Shown piece by piece: positions 45,540-54,771 of a DNA stretch of 64,000 nucleotides. A program made the translations under genes and the position numbers. The DNA comes from an uncultured SAR116 cluster alpha proteobacterium (GTDB lineage: Bacteria; Pseudomonadota; Alphaproteobacteria; Puniceispirillales; Marisalimonadaceae), in assembly GCA_902550555.1 (NCBI GenBank), contig CACCZR010000005.1, positions 45,002 to 109,001 of the forward strand, in the 5' to 3' direction. Position 1 is the first letter of the stretch. Every line of letters begins with the position of its first letter. Below the pieces are notes generated by a model. The model searched no databases. It was not told where the DNA came from and saw nothing but the letters and a program-made list of their open reading frames with translations.

Positions 45540-46651
45540 TCGCTATAAAGTTTAAATTTTTCTAAATGATGATCACTATCACCCATTAAATGATCTATCA
45601 TAACTAGTCTTTTTGCATAATTATGTAAATTATATTCCCAAGTCATTGCAATACCACCATGTAATTGAATGCACTCTTCAGCCACAAGTTTTCCTGAACG
45701 GCCAACTAAGTTTTTTGCAGCAGATATATTTTTATATTTTGTATTTTTATCTGCTTCATATGTTCCTGCAGCAAGCATAACAGCTGATTTTGCTTGCTCT
45801 ATTTCAATCATTATATCAACCATTCGGTGCTGTAATGCTTGAAATGATCCAATGGCTTTGCCAAATTGTTCTCTGGTTTTAAGATATTCTAGTGTCATAT
45901 TAAAACAAACTTCCATTGCTCCAATAGATTCTGCTGATAAAGCAAAAGCACCTGCGTAAAGTGTTTCAAGAAGAGCGTTATAAGCATCAGAATTTTTACA
46001 TAATTCTTTAGCAGGTATTTCAGAAAACTTTAATTCAGCTGCCCTGTATCCATCAATAGTATTATAAGATCTTATGTCACAATGTGATTTGTCTATTTCA
46101 TAAAGGCCAAAGCCATTTTGATCAAACTCATTTCCCGAAAACCTTGCAGTACAAATAATTTTGTCAGCAAAGTCACCATTAAGTACAAAAGATTTTTGTC
46201 CGGTTAAAAAAACATTATCATTTTTATAATTTGCCCTTGTTTTTATATAAGTTTCATCATATCTGGTATCAACTTCGCTATGACCAAAGGCATAAATTTT
46301 TGAAGCTGATGAAATTTCATCAAGTACTGATGTCTCAATATCTTTAGAATTTGTTAGAGAAGTAATTGATAGAATGCCCGATGAAAGAAAAGGCTCAACA
46401 ACTAAATGCTTACCAATTAACTCAAAAACAATCATAACATCTTCGCCTGTTCCTCCTAATCCATTAAAATTTGGAGAAATTAAAGCACTTAACATTCCAA
46501 TTTCTGAGCATTCTTTCCAAAAATTTTTGTTAAAACCTGTTTCAGAGCTTGATGCTTCATGATGGTTTTTATATTGTGTGTAATGATCATTAAGAAGTCT
46601 GTCACAACTTTCCTTAAGCATCTTTCTTTCTTCTGACAAATTAAAGTGCAT
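45533..46651 (-). CDS. Acyl-CoA dehydrogenase, subunit 2 of a pair
   Basis: A 372-residue acyl-CoA dehydrogenase-fold protein. It has the FAD and substrate motifs 'REQFGKAIGSFQALQHRMVD' and 'CIQLHGGIAMTWEYNLHNYA'. It starts 6 bases after the stop of a second dehydrogenase, so the two probably form a heteromeric enzyme, as in steroid and aromatic side-chain degradation. Its 3' end overlaps the convergent hotdog gene by 7 bases. The substrate is unknown. Such pairs often act on bulky acyl-CoA side chains. Confidence 0.9.
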   Translation of the reverse strand: MHFNLSEERKMLKESCDRLLNDHYTQYKNHHEASSSETGFNKNFWKECSEIGMLSALISPNFNGLGGTGEDVMIVFELIGKHLVVEPFLSSGILSITSLTNSKDIETSVLDEISSASKIYAFGHSEVDTRYDETYIKTRANYKNDNVFLTGQKSFVLNGDFADKIICTARFSGNEFDQNGFGLYEIDKSHCDIRSYNTIDGYRAAELKFSEIPAKELCKNSDAYNALLETLYAGAFALSAESIGAMEVCFNMTLEYLKTREQFGKAIGSFQALQHRMVDIMIEIEQAKSAVMLAAGTYEADKNTKYKNISAAKNLVGRSGKLVAEECIQLHGGIAMTWEYNLHNYAKRLVMIDHLMGDSDHHLEKFKLYSDY

Positions 46652-46657
46652 TTTACA

Positions 46658-47854
46658 TCACATTCTAAATTCTGATTTGGCCACAATATTTTTTTGAATT
46701 TCATTTGATCCACCATAAATAGATATTTTACGATAAATAAAATATTGTTTAGCAAGTGGACCGGCGTATTCAGGACCTATTGTTTCTTGGTTCCATCCTT
46801 CATCGAATTGTTCAGAAATGTATGGTAGTGCTTGAGGTCCTATGGCTTTACGAAGCAAATCAGAGGTTTTTTGTCTAATAATGGATCCTTTGATTTTTAA
46901 AAGAGAACTTTCCATAACCGGAGCTTTACCAGATTCAGCAGATGAAATTGCTCTTAAATTAAAAATTTCCATAGCTTTTAAATCAATTTCTAGTTCTGCT
47001 ATTTGAGATGAAAATAATGGATCTTGAATAAGGGGTTTGCCATTTTTAAAGGTCTTACTAGCAATTACTTTTAAATGATTGATTGCTGATTTTGAATTAG
47101 GGACACCGGCTATACCAGTTCTTTCATGTGTAAGAAGATATTTGGCATAAGTCCAACCTTTATTTTCTTCTCCCAATAGGTTTTCTTTTAGAACCTTAAC
47201 ATCTTTTAACCATACTTCATTGACCTCATGTTCTCCATCAAGGGTAATTATTGGTCTAACTTCAATGCCAGGACTGTCAATATCAATCAGTAAAAAAGAA
47301 ATACCATTTTGAGGCTTGCAATTCGTGTCTGTTTTAACTAAGCAAAATATTTTATTTGCAAACTGACCAAGGGTTGTCCATGTTTTTTGACCATTAACAA
47401 TGTAGTGATCTCCATTATCAACAGCTTTGGTTTTTAAACTTGCTAAATCAGATCCTGAGCCAGGCTCTGAATAGCCTTGAGCCCACCAATCATCACAATT
47501 TAAAATTCTTGGCAGATAGTATTTTTTTTGTTCCTCGTTTCCAAATTCCATTAAAACAGGGCCGAGCATATTTAACCCAAAAGGTACAATTCTTGGTGCA
47601 CCTGCTTTCACTATTTCTTCTTCAAAAATATGTTTTTGAGTGTTTGACCAACCAGTTCCGCCATGTTCCTTTGGCCAATTTACCGCGAGCCAACCCTTGG
47701 CACTAAGTGCTTTCATAAATTCTTCATAATCATTTTTGTCTAATCTTTGAAATTTTTTAACTTTATTTGAAATTCGTTGTGATAAATTTTCAGATAACCA
47801 GTCTTTAATTTCTTGCCTAAATTCATTTTCATCTTGTGTAAAGTTAAAATCCAT
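46658..47854 (-). CDS. Acyl-CoA dehydrogenase, subunit 1 of a pair
   Basis: A 398-residue acyl-CoA dehydrogenase. Visible motifs are 'QGYSEPGSGSDLASLKTKA', 'YIVNGQKTWTTLGQFANKIF' and the C-terminal 'ISIYGGSNEIQKNIVAK'. Its co-directional partner begins 6 bases downstream. The start at 47854 lies in a 55-base divergent spacer facing the CoA-transferase genes, which suggests shared control. Together with the partner it should form an alpha-beta acyl-CoA desaturase. Confidence 0.92.
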   Translation of the reverse strand: MDFNFTQDENEFRQEIKDWLSENLSQRISNKVKKFQRLDKNDYEEFMKALSAKGWLAVNWPKEHGGTGWSNTQKHIFEEEIVKAGAPRIVPFGLNMLGPVLMEFGNEEQKKYYLPRILNCDDWWAQGYSEPGSGSDLASLKTKAVDNGDHYIVNGQKTWTTLGQFANKIFCLVKTDTNCKPQNGISFLLIDIDSPGIEVRPIITLDGEHEVNEVWLKDVKVLKENLLGEENKGWTYAKYLLTHERTGIAGVPNSKSAINHLKVIASKTFKNGKPLIQDPLFSSQIAELEIDLKAMEIFNLRAISSAESGKAPVMESSLLKIKGSIIRQKTSDLLRKAIGPQALPYISEQFDEGWNQETIGPEYAGPLAKQYFIYRKISIYGGSNEIQKNIVAKSEFRM

Positions 47855-47909
47855 TTGTAACCTTCAGTAAAATATTTATATTGTTTATAAATATAAAATT
47901 AGAGAATCT

Positions 47910-48623
47910 ATGAAAATAAACAAGCTTTTTAATTCAGTAAATGATGTTATGTCAGATGTTTTTGACGGTGCTGTGATTATGTTAGGAGGATTTGGTGAAG
48001 CAGGTAGTCCAGTAGAATTAATACATGGTTTAATTGATACAAAATGCAAGGATCTAACAATTATTGCAAACAATGCAGGTAACGGGAAAATAGGACTTGG
48101 AGCTCTCATTGGAGAAAACCAAGTTAAAAAAGTCATATGTTCTTTTGCGAGATCACCTAAGAGTATTACTTTCAAAGAATTGTATGAAAATAATAAGATC
48201 GAATTAGAAGTAGTTCCTCAAGGTACACTTGCCGAAAGAATAAGGTCTGCTGGAGCAGGTATACCAGGCTTTTATACACAAACATCGGTAGGAACACCAT
48301 TAGCTGAAGGAAAAGAAATAAAAATATTTGATGGTAAAGAATATGTTTTAGAAAAATCTCTCAAAGCTGATTTTGCTTTGATAAAAGCAGAGACTTCAGA
48401 TCGGTATGGTAATTTAACATACAATAAAACTGCAAGAAATTTTAATCCCATTATGTGTATGGCTGCAAACCAAACTATAGTTCAAGTAAAAAGAATTGAA
48501 AAAGAAGAAAATACTGATCCAGAAAAAATAATTACGCCAAGTATTTTTATAAACAAGGTAACTGTTGTAAGTGATCCAATTATAGAAAGTATTGCAATTG
48601 ACAATGGGGAGACATATCCATGA
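47910..48623 (+). CDS. 3-oxoacid CoA-transferase, subunit A
   Basis: A 237-residue class I CoA-transferase alpha subunit. The phosphate-loop-like CoA site 'MLGGFGEAGSPVELIHGL' and 'IANNAGNGKIGLGALI' match the SCOT/PcaI group, as does 'TLAERIRSAGAGIPGFYT'. It moves CoA between succinyl-CoA or acetyl-CoA and an acid such as acetoacetate or 3-oxoadipate. Its stop overlaps the ATG of subunit B by 4 bases. The choice of 3-oxoadipate versus acetoacetate cannot be made from sequence. Confidence 0.92.
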   Translation: MKINKLFNSVNDVMSDVFDGAVIMLGGFGEAGSPVELIHGLIDTKCKDLTIIANNAGNGKIGLGALIGENQVKKVICSFARSPKSITFKELYENNKIELEVVPQGTLAERIRSAGAGIPGFYTQTSVGTPLAEGKEIKIFDGKEYVLEKSLKADFALIKAETSDRYGNLTYNKTARNFNPIMCMAANQTIVQVKRIEKEENTDPEKIITPSIFINKVTVVSDPIIESIAIDNGETYP

Positions 48624-49267
48624 ATGAATTTATAAACATAGGTTGGACCAAAGATGAGATTGCAAAGAAAATTGCTAATGAATTTCCTCATGGTTCGTAT
48701 GTAAATTTAGGTATTGGTATGCCTGAGTTGGTATCAAAGTTTGTAGATGAGAGTAAGGAAATTATTTATCATTCGGAAAATGGTCTTTTAGGCATGGGAC
48801 CTCCTGCCAATGAAAATGAATTAGATTATGAATTAATTAATGCTGGAAAAAAGCCAGTTACTATTTTGCCTGGAGGAAGTTATTGCCATCATGCTGATAG
48901 TTTCTCAATGATAAGAGGTGGTCATATTGATTATTGTGTATTAGGTGCGATGGAGGTTTCCGAGGGTGGTGATCTTGCAAATTGGACAACTGGAAAAGGA
49001 ATTCCTGCTGTAGGTGGAGCAATGGATTTAGTTGTTGGTGCAAAAAATGTATTTGTCATGTCACAACACACAACTAAAGATGGCAGTCCAAAATTTTTAA
49101 AAAATTGTTCATTACCTCTAACTGGAAAATCAGTAGTCACAAGAGTTTATTCTAATTTGGCTATTTTAGATGTAACACCTGATGGATTCAAACTAAAAGA
49201 AATGTACGAAAAAATTGACTTTAATCTTTTACAAAAAGTAACAGAAGCGAAAATAATATCTAATTAA
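48620..49267 (+). CDS. 3-oxoacid CoA-transferase, subunit B
   Basis: A 215-residue class I CoA-transferase beta subunit. The catalytic glutamate is in 'IYHSENGLLGMGP', preceded by 'GSYVNLGIGMPELVSKF' and followed by 'GAMEVSEGGDLANWTTG' and 'GAMDLVVGAKNVFV'. Paired with subunit A by a 4-base overlap. It lets the cell activate organic acids using succinyl-CoA and fits the surrounding acyl-CoA catabolism. The 3' end overlaps the convergent RraA-type gene by 4 bases. Confidence 0.93.
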   Translation: MNEFINIGWTKDEIAKKIANEFPHGSYVNLGIGMPELVSKFVDESKEIIYHSENGLLGMGPPANENELDYELINAGKKPVTILPGGSYCHHADSFSMIRGGHIDYCVLGAMEVSEGGDLANWTTGKGIPAVGGAMDLVVGAKNVFVMSQHTTKDGSPKFLKNCSLPLTGKSVVTRVYSNLAILDVTPDGFKLKEMYEKIDFNLLQKVTEAKIISN

Positions 49268-49965
49268 TTATAATATTTAACTTTATCGCTATTTATAAGT
49301 TCAACTATCTTTTGTGGTATTTTTAGACCTTTTTGAACTTCAGCGTCTCTTACTTTTTCTATTTCTGCAACTCTTTGAACTTTTGTTGCGATCTCATCAA
49401 TCCTTTCAAAAGGCACTACTGCAACACCATCTATATCTCCAACAATTAAATCGCCAGATTTAACAGATATACCTCCAATTGTAATAGGAAAGCCAATTTT
49501 AGCAGGCCCGCTATTATAAGGTGAATTTGGATTTATTCCTGTACAAAAACAAGGAACTTTTGTTTCAATTACTCCATTATAATCTCTTATAGGTCCATCA
49601 GTTACAATTGCTTTTCCACCATTGTTTCTTATCATACCAATTATACTGTCGCCTACTGAAGCTGTTTCTTGCCAACCGTTAACAGTGTTAACAATTATAT
49701 CATTAGTTTTGATTTCATTTAAGACAATTTGCATACCTAAAACGTCTGCAGCACCACTATCAACAGTTAGAGCAGATCCAACTACATGAAGTTTTTTATC
49801 AGAAACATCTAAAAGTTTTATATTACCATTTAATGCGGCATAACCCTCAAGTGCGTCGCATATAAAGCCAGTTGGAACATTATGAAATAATGCTATCTGT
49901 TCCGATGTAGGTTTGTTTTCTGGTTTAATTTTCTTTATTTGGATCAATGGTGGATTTTCAATCAT
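49264..49965 (-). CDS. RraA-family protein (4-hydroxy-4-methyl-2-oxoglutarate aldolase type)
   Basis: A 233-residue RraA/HMG-aldolase fold protein. The family pattern is visible: 'GDSIIGMIRNNGGKAIVTDG' (residues ~123-142) with 'PIRDYNGV' after it, and 'GDLIVGDIDGVAVVP'. True aldolases of this fold split 4-hydroxy-2-oxoacids or decarboxylate oxaloacetate; RraA inhibits RNase E. In a catabolic context the aldolase/decarboxylase role is more likely. It is divergent from the alpha-hydroxyacid oxidase gene across a 79-base spacer. Confidence 0.87.
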   Translation of the reverse strand: MIENPPLIQIKKIKPENKPTSEQIALFHNVPTGFICDALEGYAALNGNIKLLDVSDKKLHVVGSALTVDSGAADVLGMQIVLNEIKTNDIIVNTVNGWQETASVGDSIIGMIRNNGGKAIVTDGPIRDYNGVIETKVPCFCTGINPNSPYNSGPAKIGFPITIGGISVKSGDLIVGDIDGVAVVPFERIDEIATKVQRVAEIEKVRDAEVQKGLKIPQKIVELINSDKVKYYN

Positions 49966-50044
49966 TTTTTACCTTTTTACTTTTACAAATTAATTTTTTG
50001 ATAATATTAATATTATATAAAACTTAATTAAAAACCAATTCTAT

Positions 50045-51226
50045 ATGAAAAATTTAATGGACAAATATCCTAGGGTTCTTGATTTACTTCCAAAAGCAAA
50101 AAAAAGGTTACCTCATTTTGCTTCTGAGTATCTTTTTTCTGGAACAGGTTATGATCTTGCAATTAAAAATAATACAGAGATTTTAAAAAATATTTTTCTT
50201 ACTCCAAAATATGTTCAAGGCGTGGTTGATCCAAACTTAAAGGTTAATCTGTTTGGTGATATATATGATGCTCCATTTGGTGTTGCTCCGGTTGGATTAA
50301 CAGGTTTGATTTGGCCTCGTGCTGAAAAATATTTGGCAAAAATGTCTGTAAAAAACAACATTCCCTTTGCATTATCAACAGTTGCTTGTGCATCAATAGA
50401 GGATACAGCAAAACATTTAGATGGAAGAGGATGGTTTCAACTTTATCCACCAGATGACAAGTCAATTCGAAATGACTTATTAAAAAGAGCTAAAAATTCA
50501 AATTATAAAGTGCTAGTTGTTACGGCCGATATTCCGGCATCGAGTAGAAGAGAAAGATTACGATTAGCAGGCGTGTCTGTTCCTCCAAAAAATAACTTAA
50601 GAACATTTTACCATGCTGCAATTAGACCCTCATGGTCTTTTCAAACTTTAACAAATGGATTGCCAAAATTTGGAACAATGGATCAGTATATGGATGGAAA
50701 TTGGCATGGGACAAAAAAAGTCAAAGCTGGTTTTGCCGGAAGTCAAATGAAAAGATTTTTGGATTGGGATTATTTAAAGGAAGTAAAAGATATTTGGAAA
50801 GGGCCAGTTGTATTAAAGGGCATTATGCATTCAGATGATGCAGTAAAAGCATCTAGAATTATTGACTGCATTTATTTATCTAATCACGGTGGCAGGCAAC
50901 TTGATTTAGCCCCAAGTCCTATGCAAATTCTTCCAGAAGTTAGAAAAAGCCTAAAAAAAGATTTTCCTATAATTATAGATAGTGGGTTTTATTCTGGGCA
51001 AGATATGTGTAAAGCAATTATGTTAGGAGCAAACTTTGTGATGACTGGCAGGCCATTTTTTATTGGTATAGCTGCTTTGGGTGAAATAGGTGCTCAACAC
51101 GTTCATGATATAATAAAAGATGAAATACAAAATGTTATGGAGCAAGTTTGTTGCAAAGATATTAAAAGTTTGCCGAAAGAAAAACTATCTATTAACAATA
51201 ATTATTACCTCAAAGATTTAAATTAA
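50045..51226 (+). CDS. FMN-dependent alpha-hydroxyacid oxidase/dehydrogenase (LldD/glycolate oxidase family)
   Basis: A 393-residue TIM-barrel flavoprotein. It begins with the family start pattern ('DLLPKAKKRLPHFASEYLFS'), has 'FGVAPVGLTGLIWPRAEKYL', 'VVTADIPASSRRERLRLAG' and the catalytic histidine-arginine motif 'LSNHGGRQLDLAPSP', and ends with the FMN phosphate site 'IDSGFYSGQDMCKAIMLGA'. It oxidises an L-2-hydroxyacid to the 2-ketoacid. Possible substrates include lactate, glycolate and mandelate. The convergent neighbour encodes a TPP enzyme that could decarboxylate the keto acid. Confidence 0.92.
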   Translation: MKNLMDKYPRVLDLLPKAKKRLPHFASEYLFSGTGYDLAIKNNTEILKNIFLTPKYVQGVVDPNLKVNLFGDIYDAPFGVAPVGLTGLIWPRAEKYLAKMSVKNNIPFALSTVACASIEDTAKHLDGRGWFQLYPPDDKSIRNDLLKRAKNSNYKVLVVTADIPASSRRERLRLAGVSVPPKNNLRTFYHAAIRPSWSFQTLTNGLPKFGTMDQYMDGNWHGTKKVKAGFAGSQMKRFLDWDYLKEVKDIWKGPVVLKGIMHSDDAVKASRIIDCIYLSNHGGRQLDLAPSPMQILPEVRKSLKKDFPIIIDSGFYSGQDMCKAIMLGANFVMTGRPFFIGIAALGEIGAQHVHDIIKDEIQNVMEQVCCKDIKSLPKEKLSINNNYYLKDLN

Positions 51227-52887
51227 ATTTGATCAAATCTTTTGCCAGGCAATACCATTTCTTGACCAGTTTTTACGTGGAGTAAACTTGGTAGATTATT
51301 TTCGTCTGACCAATTTTTTGCAGTTTTAAATTTATTAATAAATTCGTCTGTTTTATCTACTGTGATGCCAATTCCACCCATAGCATCAGCAAATTTTGCA
51401 AAATCAGGATTTTTTAATCCAGTATGTTTATATTTACCTTGATAATTTTTATGTTGATGCATCCGGATAGTACCATACATTTCATTATCAACAACTATGA
51501 TAACTATGCCAGCATTGAATTGGACTGCAGTGGCAAATTCGTTATGTGTCATTTGAAAACAACCATCACCTGCAAATGCAATAACATTTGAATTTTTAAA
51601 TCTTAATTTTGCAGCGATTGCTGCAGGAACACCATAACCCATTGATCCTGAAATCGGCGCTAATTGAGTTTGTGTTTGTGTAAATCTAAGCAATCTATGG
51701 ACCCAAACAGCGTAATTACCAGCACCATTGGTAATTATTGTATTTTCATCAATTTCAGATTTTAATTCTCTAATGCACCTTGTTAAGTCCACTCCTGAGT
51801 TAGGTGAAAGTAAATTTTGATCTCCCCATTCCAAATAGTTTTTATGTAAACTGTTACAATTATTTTCTTTTTTGAAAAAATCTGTATTACTTAAATTTTC
51901 AATTGTATTTTTAAGACTTTCTATAAAATTAATTGGATTAGAAACTATTCCAAGATTAGGTTTGTAAATCTTACCTATTTCTTCAGGCCCAGGATGAATG
52001 TGAGCAATAAACTTTTTATTTTCAGGTATCTCTAAAAGTGTAAAAGCTTGAGATGGGTTTTCACTTAACCTATTTCCCAATAAAGTTATAAAATCACTTT
52101 CCTTGATATTTTTTATAACTTCAGGATTTACTCCAAGCCCAAGATCCCCTGCATAATTTTTGTGTAGGTTATTAAAAAAACTTTGTCTTCTATGAGAAGT
52201 ATATATAGGAACGTTTATAAGTTCTGAAAGTTTTTCAAGATTTAATGCAGCTTCTTTAGACCAAACTGAACCACCTACAATGATGACAGGGTTTTTTGAA
52301 GATTTTAATTGTTCAACGTATATTGCCAAGTCTTCATTAGTTGGTCCTGACTTTGGAATAGTTACAAAATCAATAGGATTTTCATCAACTTCATCTCTCA
52401 ACATATCTTCTGGTAATGTTATGATTACTGGACCTGGCCTACCGCTTAAGCAAGTATGAAATGCTCGCGAAAGAATTTCAGGAATTCTTTGTGCATCTTG
52501 AATTTCAAATACCATTTTACACATGCCACCAAAAAACTGTTGATAATCTACCTCTTGAAAAGCATCTCTTGAAAACATCTTTCTTTCAACTTGGCCAACA
52601 AACATTATTAAAGGGGTACTATCTTGTTGAGCTATGTGTATTCCAGATGCTGCGTTTGTTGCACCAGGACCTCTTGTTACAAAAGCAATTCCAGGACGTC
52701 CTGTGAGCTTGCCATCTGCTTCTGCCATGATAGAAGCGCCACCCTCATGTTTACATAAAATTGTTTCAATTGAAGTATCTTGTAATCCATTCATGACAGA
52801 CAAATAACTCTCGCCAGGAACACAAAAAACTCGTTCCACATTTTGTTTTTCTAAAATCTTAACGATTAATGTTCCGGCTTCTATCAT
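51223..52887 (-). CDS. Thiamine pyrophosphate-dependent enzyme (acetolactate synthase/decarboxylase-like)
   Basis: A 554-residue three-domain TPP enzyme. The N-terminal PYR domain has 'RVFCVPGESYLSVMNG' and the activating glutamate in 'CKHEGGASIMAEA'. The central domain has 'SSKNPVIIVGGSVWSKEAA'. The C-terminal PP domain has the TPP motif starting at 'AFAGDGCFQMTHNEFATAV' and ending 'VIIVVDNEMYG'. It lacks an obvious accessory subunit gene nearby, so a biosynthetic acetolactate synthase is less likely than a catabolic decarboxylase or lyase. It is separated by 14 bases from the small AtuA-like gene. Confidence 0.9.
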   Translation of the reverse strand: MIEAGTLIVKILEKQNVERVFCVPGESYLSVMNGLQDTSIETILCKHEGGASIMAEADGKLTGRPGIAFVTRGPGATNAASGIHIAQQDSTPLIMFVGQVERKMFSRDAFQEVDYQQFFGGMCKMVFEIQDAQRIPEILSRAFHTCLSGRPGPVIITLPEDMLRDEVDENPIDFVTIPKSGPTNEDLAIYVEQLKSSKNPVIIVGGSVWSKEAALNLEKLSELINVPIYTSHRRQSFFNNLHKNYAGDLGLGVNPEVIKNIKESDFITLLGNRLSENPSQAFTLLEIPENKKFIAHIHPGPEEIGKIYKPNLGIVSNPINFIESLKNTIENLSNTDFFKKENNCNSLHKNYLEWGDQNLLSPNSGVDLTRCIRELKSEIDENTIITNGAGNYAVWVHRLLRFTQTQTQLAPISGSMGYGVPAAIAAKLRFKNSNVIAFAGDGCFQMTHNEFATAVQFNAGIVIIVVDNEMYGTIRMHQHKNYQGKYKHTGLKNPDFAKFADAMGGIGITVDKTDEFINKFKTAKNWSDENNLPSLLHVKTGQEMVLPGKRFDQI

Positions 52888-52901
52888 ATTAAATCCCCAT
52901 T

Positions 52902-53276
52902 TTATTTGAATTTTTCTCTGTAAGGAGAGTTATCAGGAATCATATCCAAAGACACGTCTAGTATCAAATTATAAAGTAGATACGAAGATAAAGTTTTCCC
53001 GTGCCTATCTAGACGAAGAGAACTATTAACACCACCTCCAAGAGCATTTTGAATAACAAAGTTTAAAGCCATAAAATTTGGTAATTCATATCTTTTTACG
53101 CTTGTGGCGCCAAAATGCTTAAAAATAGATAAGACCGTATCTTCTGTTGCATTTGTTTGTATATTTTTCCAACCAAATTTATTATAGGCAATTAAAGAAA
53201 CATTCGATACATCTCCTTTGTCTCCAGCTCTGCCATGAGCTATAGAATGAACAGGTAGTTGTATTGTTTTTAACAT
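52902..53276 (-). CDS. AtuA-like ferredoxin-fold protein (small AtuA part)
   Basis: A 124-residue protein matching the C-terminal domain found in acyclic terpene utilisation protein AtuA. It has the motif 'IAHGRAGDKGDVSNVSLIAY' and 'NFVIQNALGGGVNSSLRLD'. In Pseudomonas AtuA the large and small parts form one chain of nearly 600 residues; here they are two genes separated by 69 bases. It probably forms a complex with the large AtuA protein encoded upstream. Biochemical function of AtuA is not established. Confidence 0.85.
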   Translation of the reverse strand: MLKTIQLPVHSIAHGRAGDKGDVSNVSLIAYNKFGWKNIQTNATEDTVLSIFKHFGATSVKRYELPNFMALNFVIQNALGGGVNSSLRLDRHGKTLSSYLLYNLILDVSLDMIPDNSPYREKFK

Positions 53277-53345
53277 TTTAGCCCTAACTTAAACTTCAAA
53301 TTGATCCTTAATTTATTTAACATGTTAAATTAAATCAAGAATTAA

Positions 53346-54707
53346 TTAAATTATTTGTATATTTATCTGCGGTTCGACAATTTTTCTATCTATTAAGATT
53401 GACGCTGTTGACGTTTCTTTAGTAATCGATGTTCTGGCGCCACCTCCTGCGGAAGGACCTGAACAATAAAGAGAGTAAGTTTCAGCTACAAACTGTTCGG
53501 CATCTTCTTTTTTTTCAAAAAAGCCCGCTGATCTAATCCGATAATCTCCATCTGTATCATTATGGTAATTTGTTTGTTCATTAGATGAAAAATGAACAGA
53601 GCCTGCTCCAATAATATCAAATCTTGTTTTGCCTTGTAATCCAATTTTTTGAATTCTTTTTTCAATAACTTCTATAGCTAATTTAGCTCTTTGAAGAGCA
53701 TTTGGTCCAGCATAACTCATTTCAGCCTCTCCCATAAATCCACTTTCAGAGCAAATAGTTGCTTTTAAAAGCTCTGGTTTTTTGTGACCAATGGCGCCTT
53801 TAACTAATACCTTATTAGGTTCTTTTTCTAACAAATTTAGCTTAGACATGTCTGCAACTACGTCTGGAACAATATACTGATTAGGATTATGTGTTTCATA
53901 GAGTAATTGTTCAGTTATTGTAGCTTTATTAACTAATCCTCCAGTGTTTTTAGGTTTAGTAATAAAAAAATCCCCGTTTTCATGGAATTCTGCAATTGGA
54001 AAACCAACATTAAACAAGTCTGGAACGTCTTTAAAACCTGGATCAGCAAAATAGGCACCAGTTACTTGTGCTCCACATTCCAAAAGGTGTCCACAGATGG
54101 TTCCGGAAGAAAGCATATCTAAATTTTTTGCATCCCAATCGAATTCGTGAATTAAAGGTCCTAAAGCAAGTGCGCTGTCAACTGACCTTCCAACAATTAC
54201 AATGTCTACATCTTTTTTTAATGCATTAGCTATTGGAAAGGCACCTAAATAAACATTAGCTGCAGTAATCTTTGAGTTTTTTATATCTAGCCCTTCCATT
54301 GTAGGGGAATTAAGAATATCTTTTTCGCTCATATAATTTAGAATATCGTCTCCTAGAACTACTGCAATTTTGGGCTTTCTAATTTTTTTTTCTTTTGCTA
54401 TTTCAACTATTCTTTTAGCTGCTCCTAAGGGATTTGCTGCTCCCATGTTTGAGATGATTTTTATTTTATGTTCTAAACAGTCTTCTAATATTGGTTTTAT
54501 GTAATAGTCTAAATACGGAGAATAGCCTTTAGTATCATCATTAATTCTATATTGTTGTGCAATAGCAAGGGTTCTTTCTGCTAACACTTCAAACATTAAA
54601 TATTTCGGTTCGTTTATGCTTTTGAAATCTTCAACAATAGGAATTGATGCATCATATCTGTCTCCAGCAAAACCAGCACCACAACCTATATAAACTTTTT
54701 TTGACAT
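53346..54707 (-). CDS. atuA: AtuA-family protein, large part (DUF1446)
   Basis: A 453-residue protein of the AtuA/DUF1446 family. The start is placed at the ATG at 54707 because the family begins with a short strand then 'IGCGAGFAGDRYDAS'; an in-frame ATG at 54725 is an alternative. Further landmarks are 'KIISNMGAANPLGAAKRIVE', 'DIVIVGRSVDSALALGPL', 'SGTICGHLLECGAQVTGAYF' and 'YCSGPSAGGGARTSI'. AtuA is required for growth on citronellol and geraniol in Pseudomonas, but its reaction is unknown. Relatives occur in many carboxylic-acid catabolism loci. The separate small domain is encoded just downstream. Confidence 0.87.
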   Translation of the reverse strand: MSKKVYIGCGAGFAGDRYDASIPIVEDFKSINEPKYLMFEVLAERTLAIAQQYRINDDTKGYSPYLDYYIKPILEDCLEHKIKIISNMGAANPLGAAKRIVEIAKEKKIRKPKIAVVLGDDILNYMSEKDILNSPTMEGLDIKNSKITAANVYLGAFPIANALKKDVDIVIVGRSVDSALALGPLIHEFDWDAKNLDMLSSGTICGHLLECGAQVTGAYFADPGFKDVPDLFNVGFPIAEFHENGDFFITKPKNTGGLVNKATITEQLLYETHNPNQYIVPDVVADMSKLNLLEKEPNKVLVKGAIGHKKPELLKATICSESGFMGEAEMSYAGPNALQRAKLAIEVIEKRIQKIGLQGKTRFDIIGAGSVHFSSNEQTNYHNDTDGDYRIRSAGFFEKKEDAEQFVAETYSLYCSGPSAGGGARTSITKETSTASILIDRKIVEPQINIQII

Positions 54708-54771
54708 TGTTACATAATTGAACATAATTCATTTTATGTAAAATTGTTTTTAATTTAGATTGGAGAAGTAT

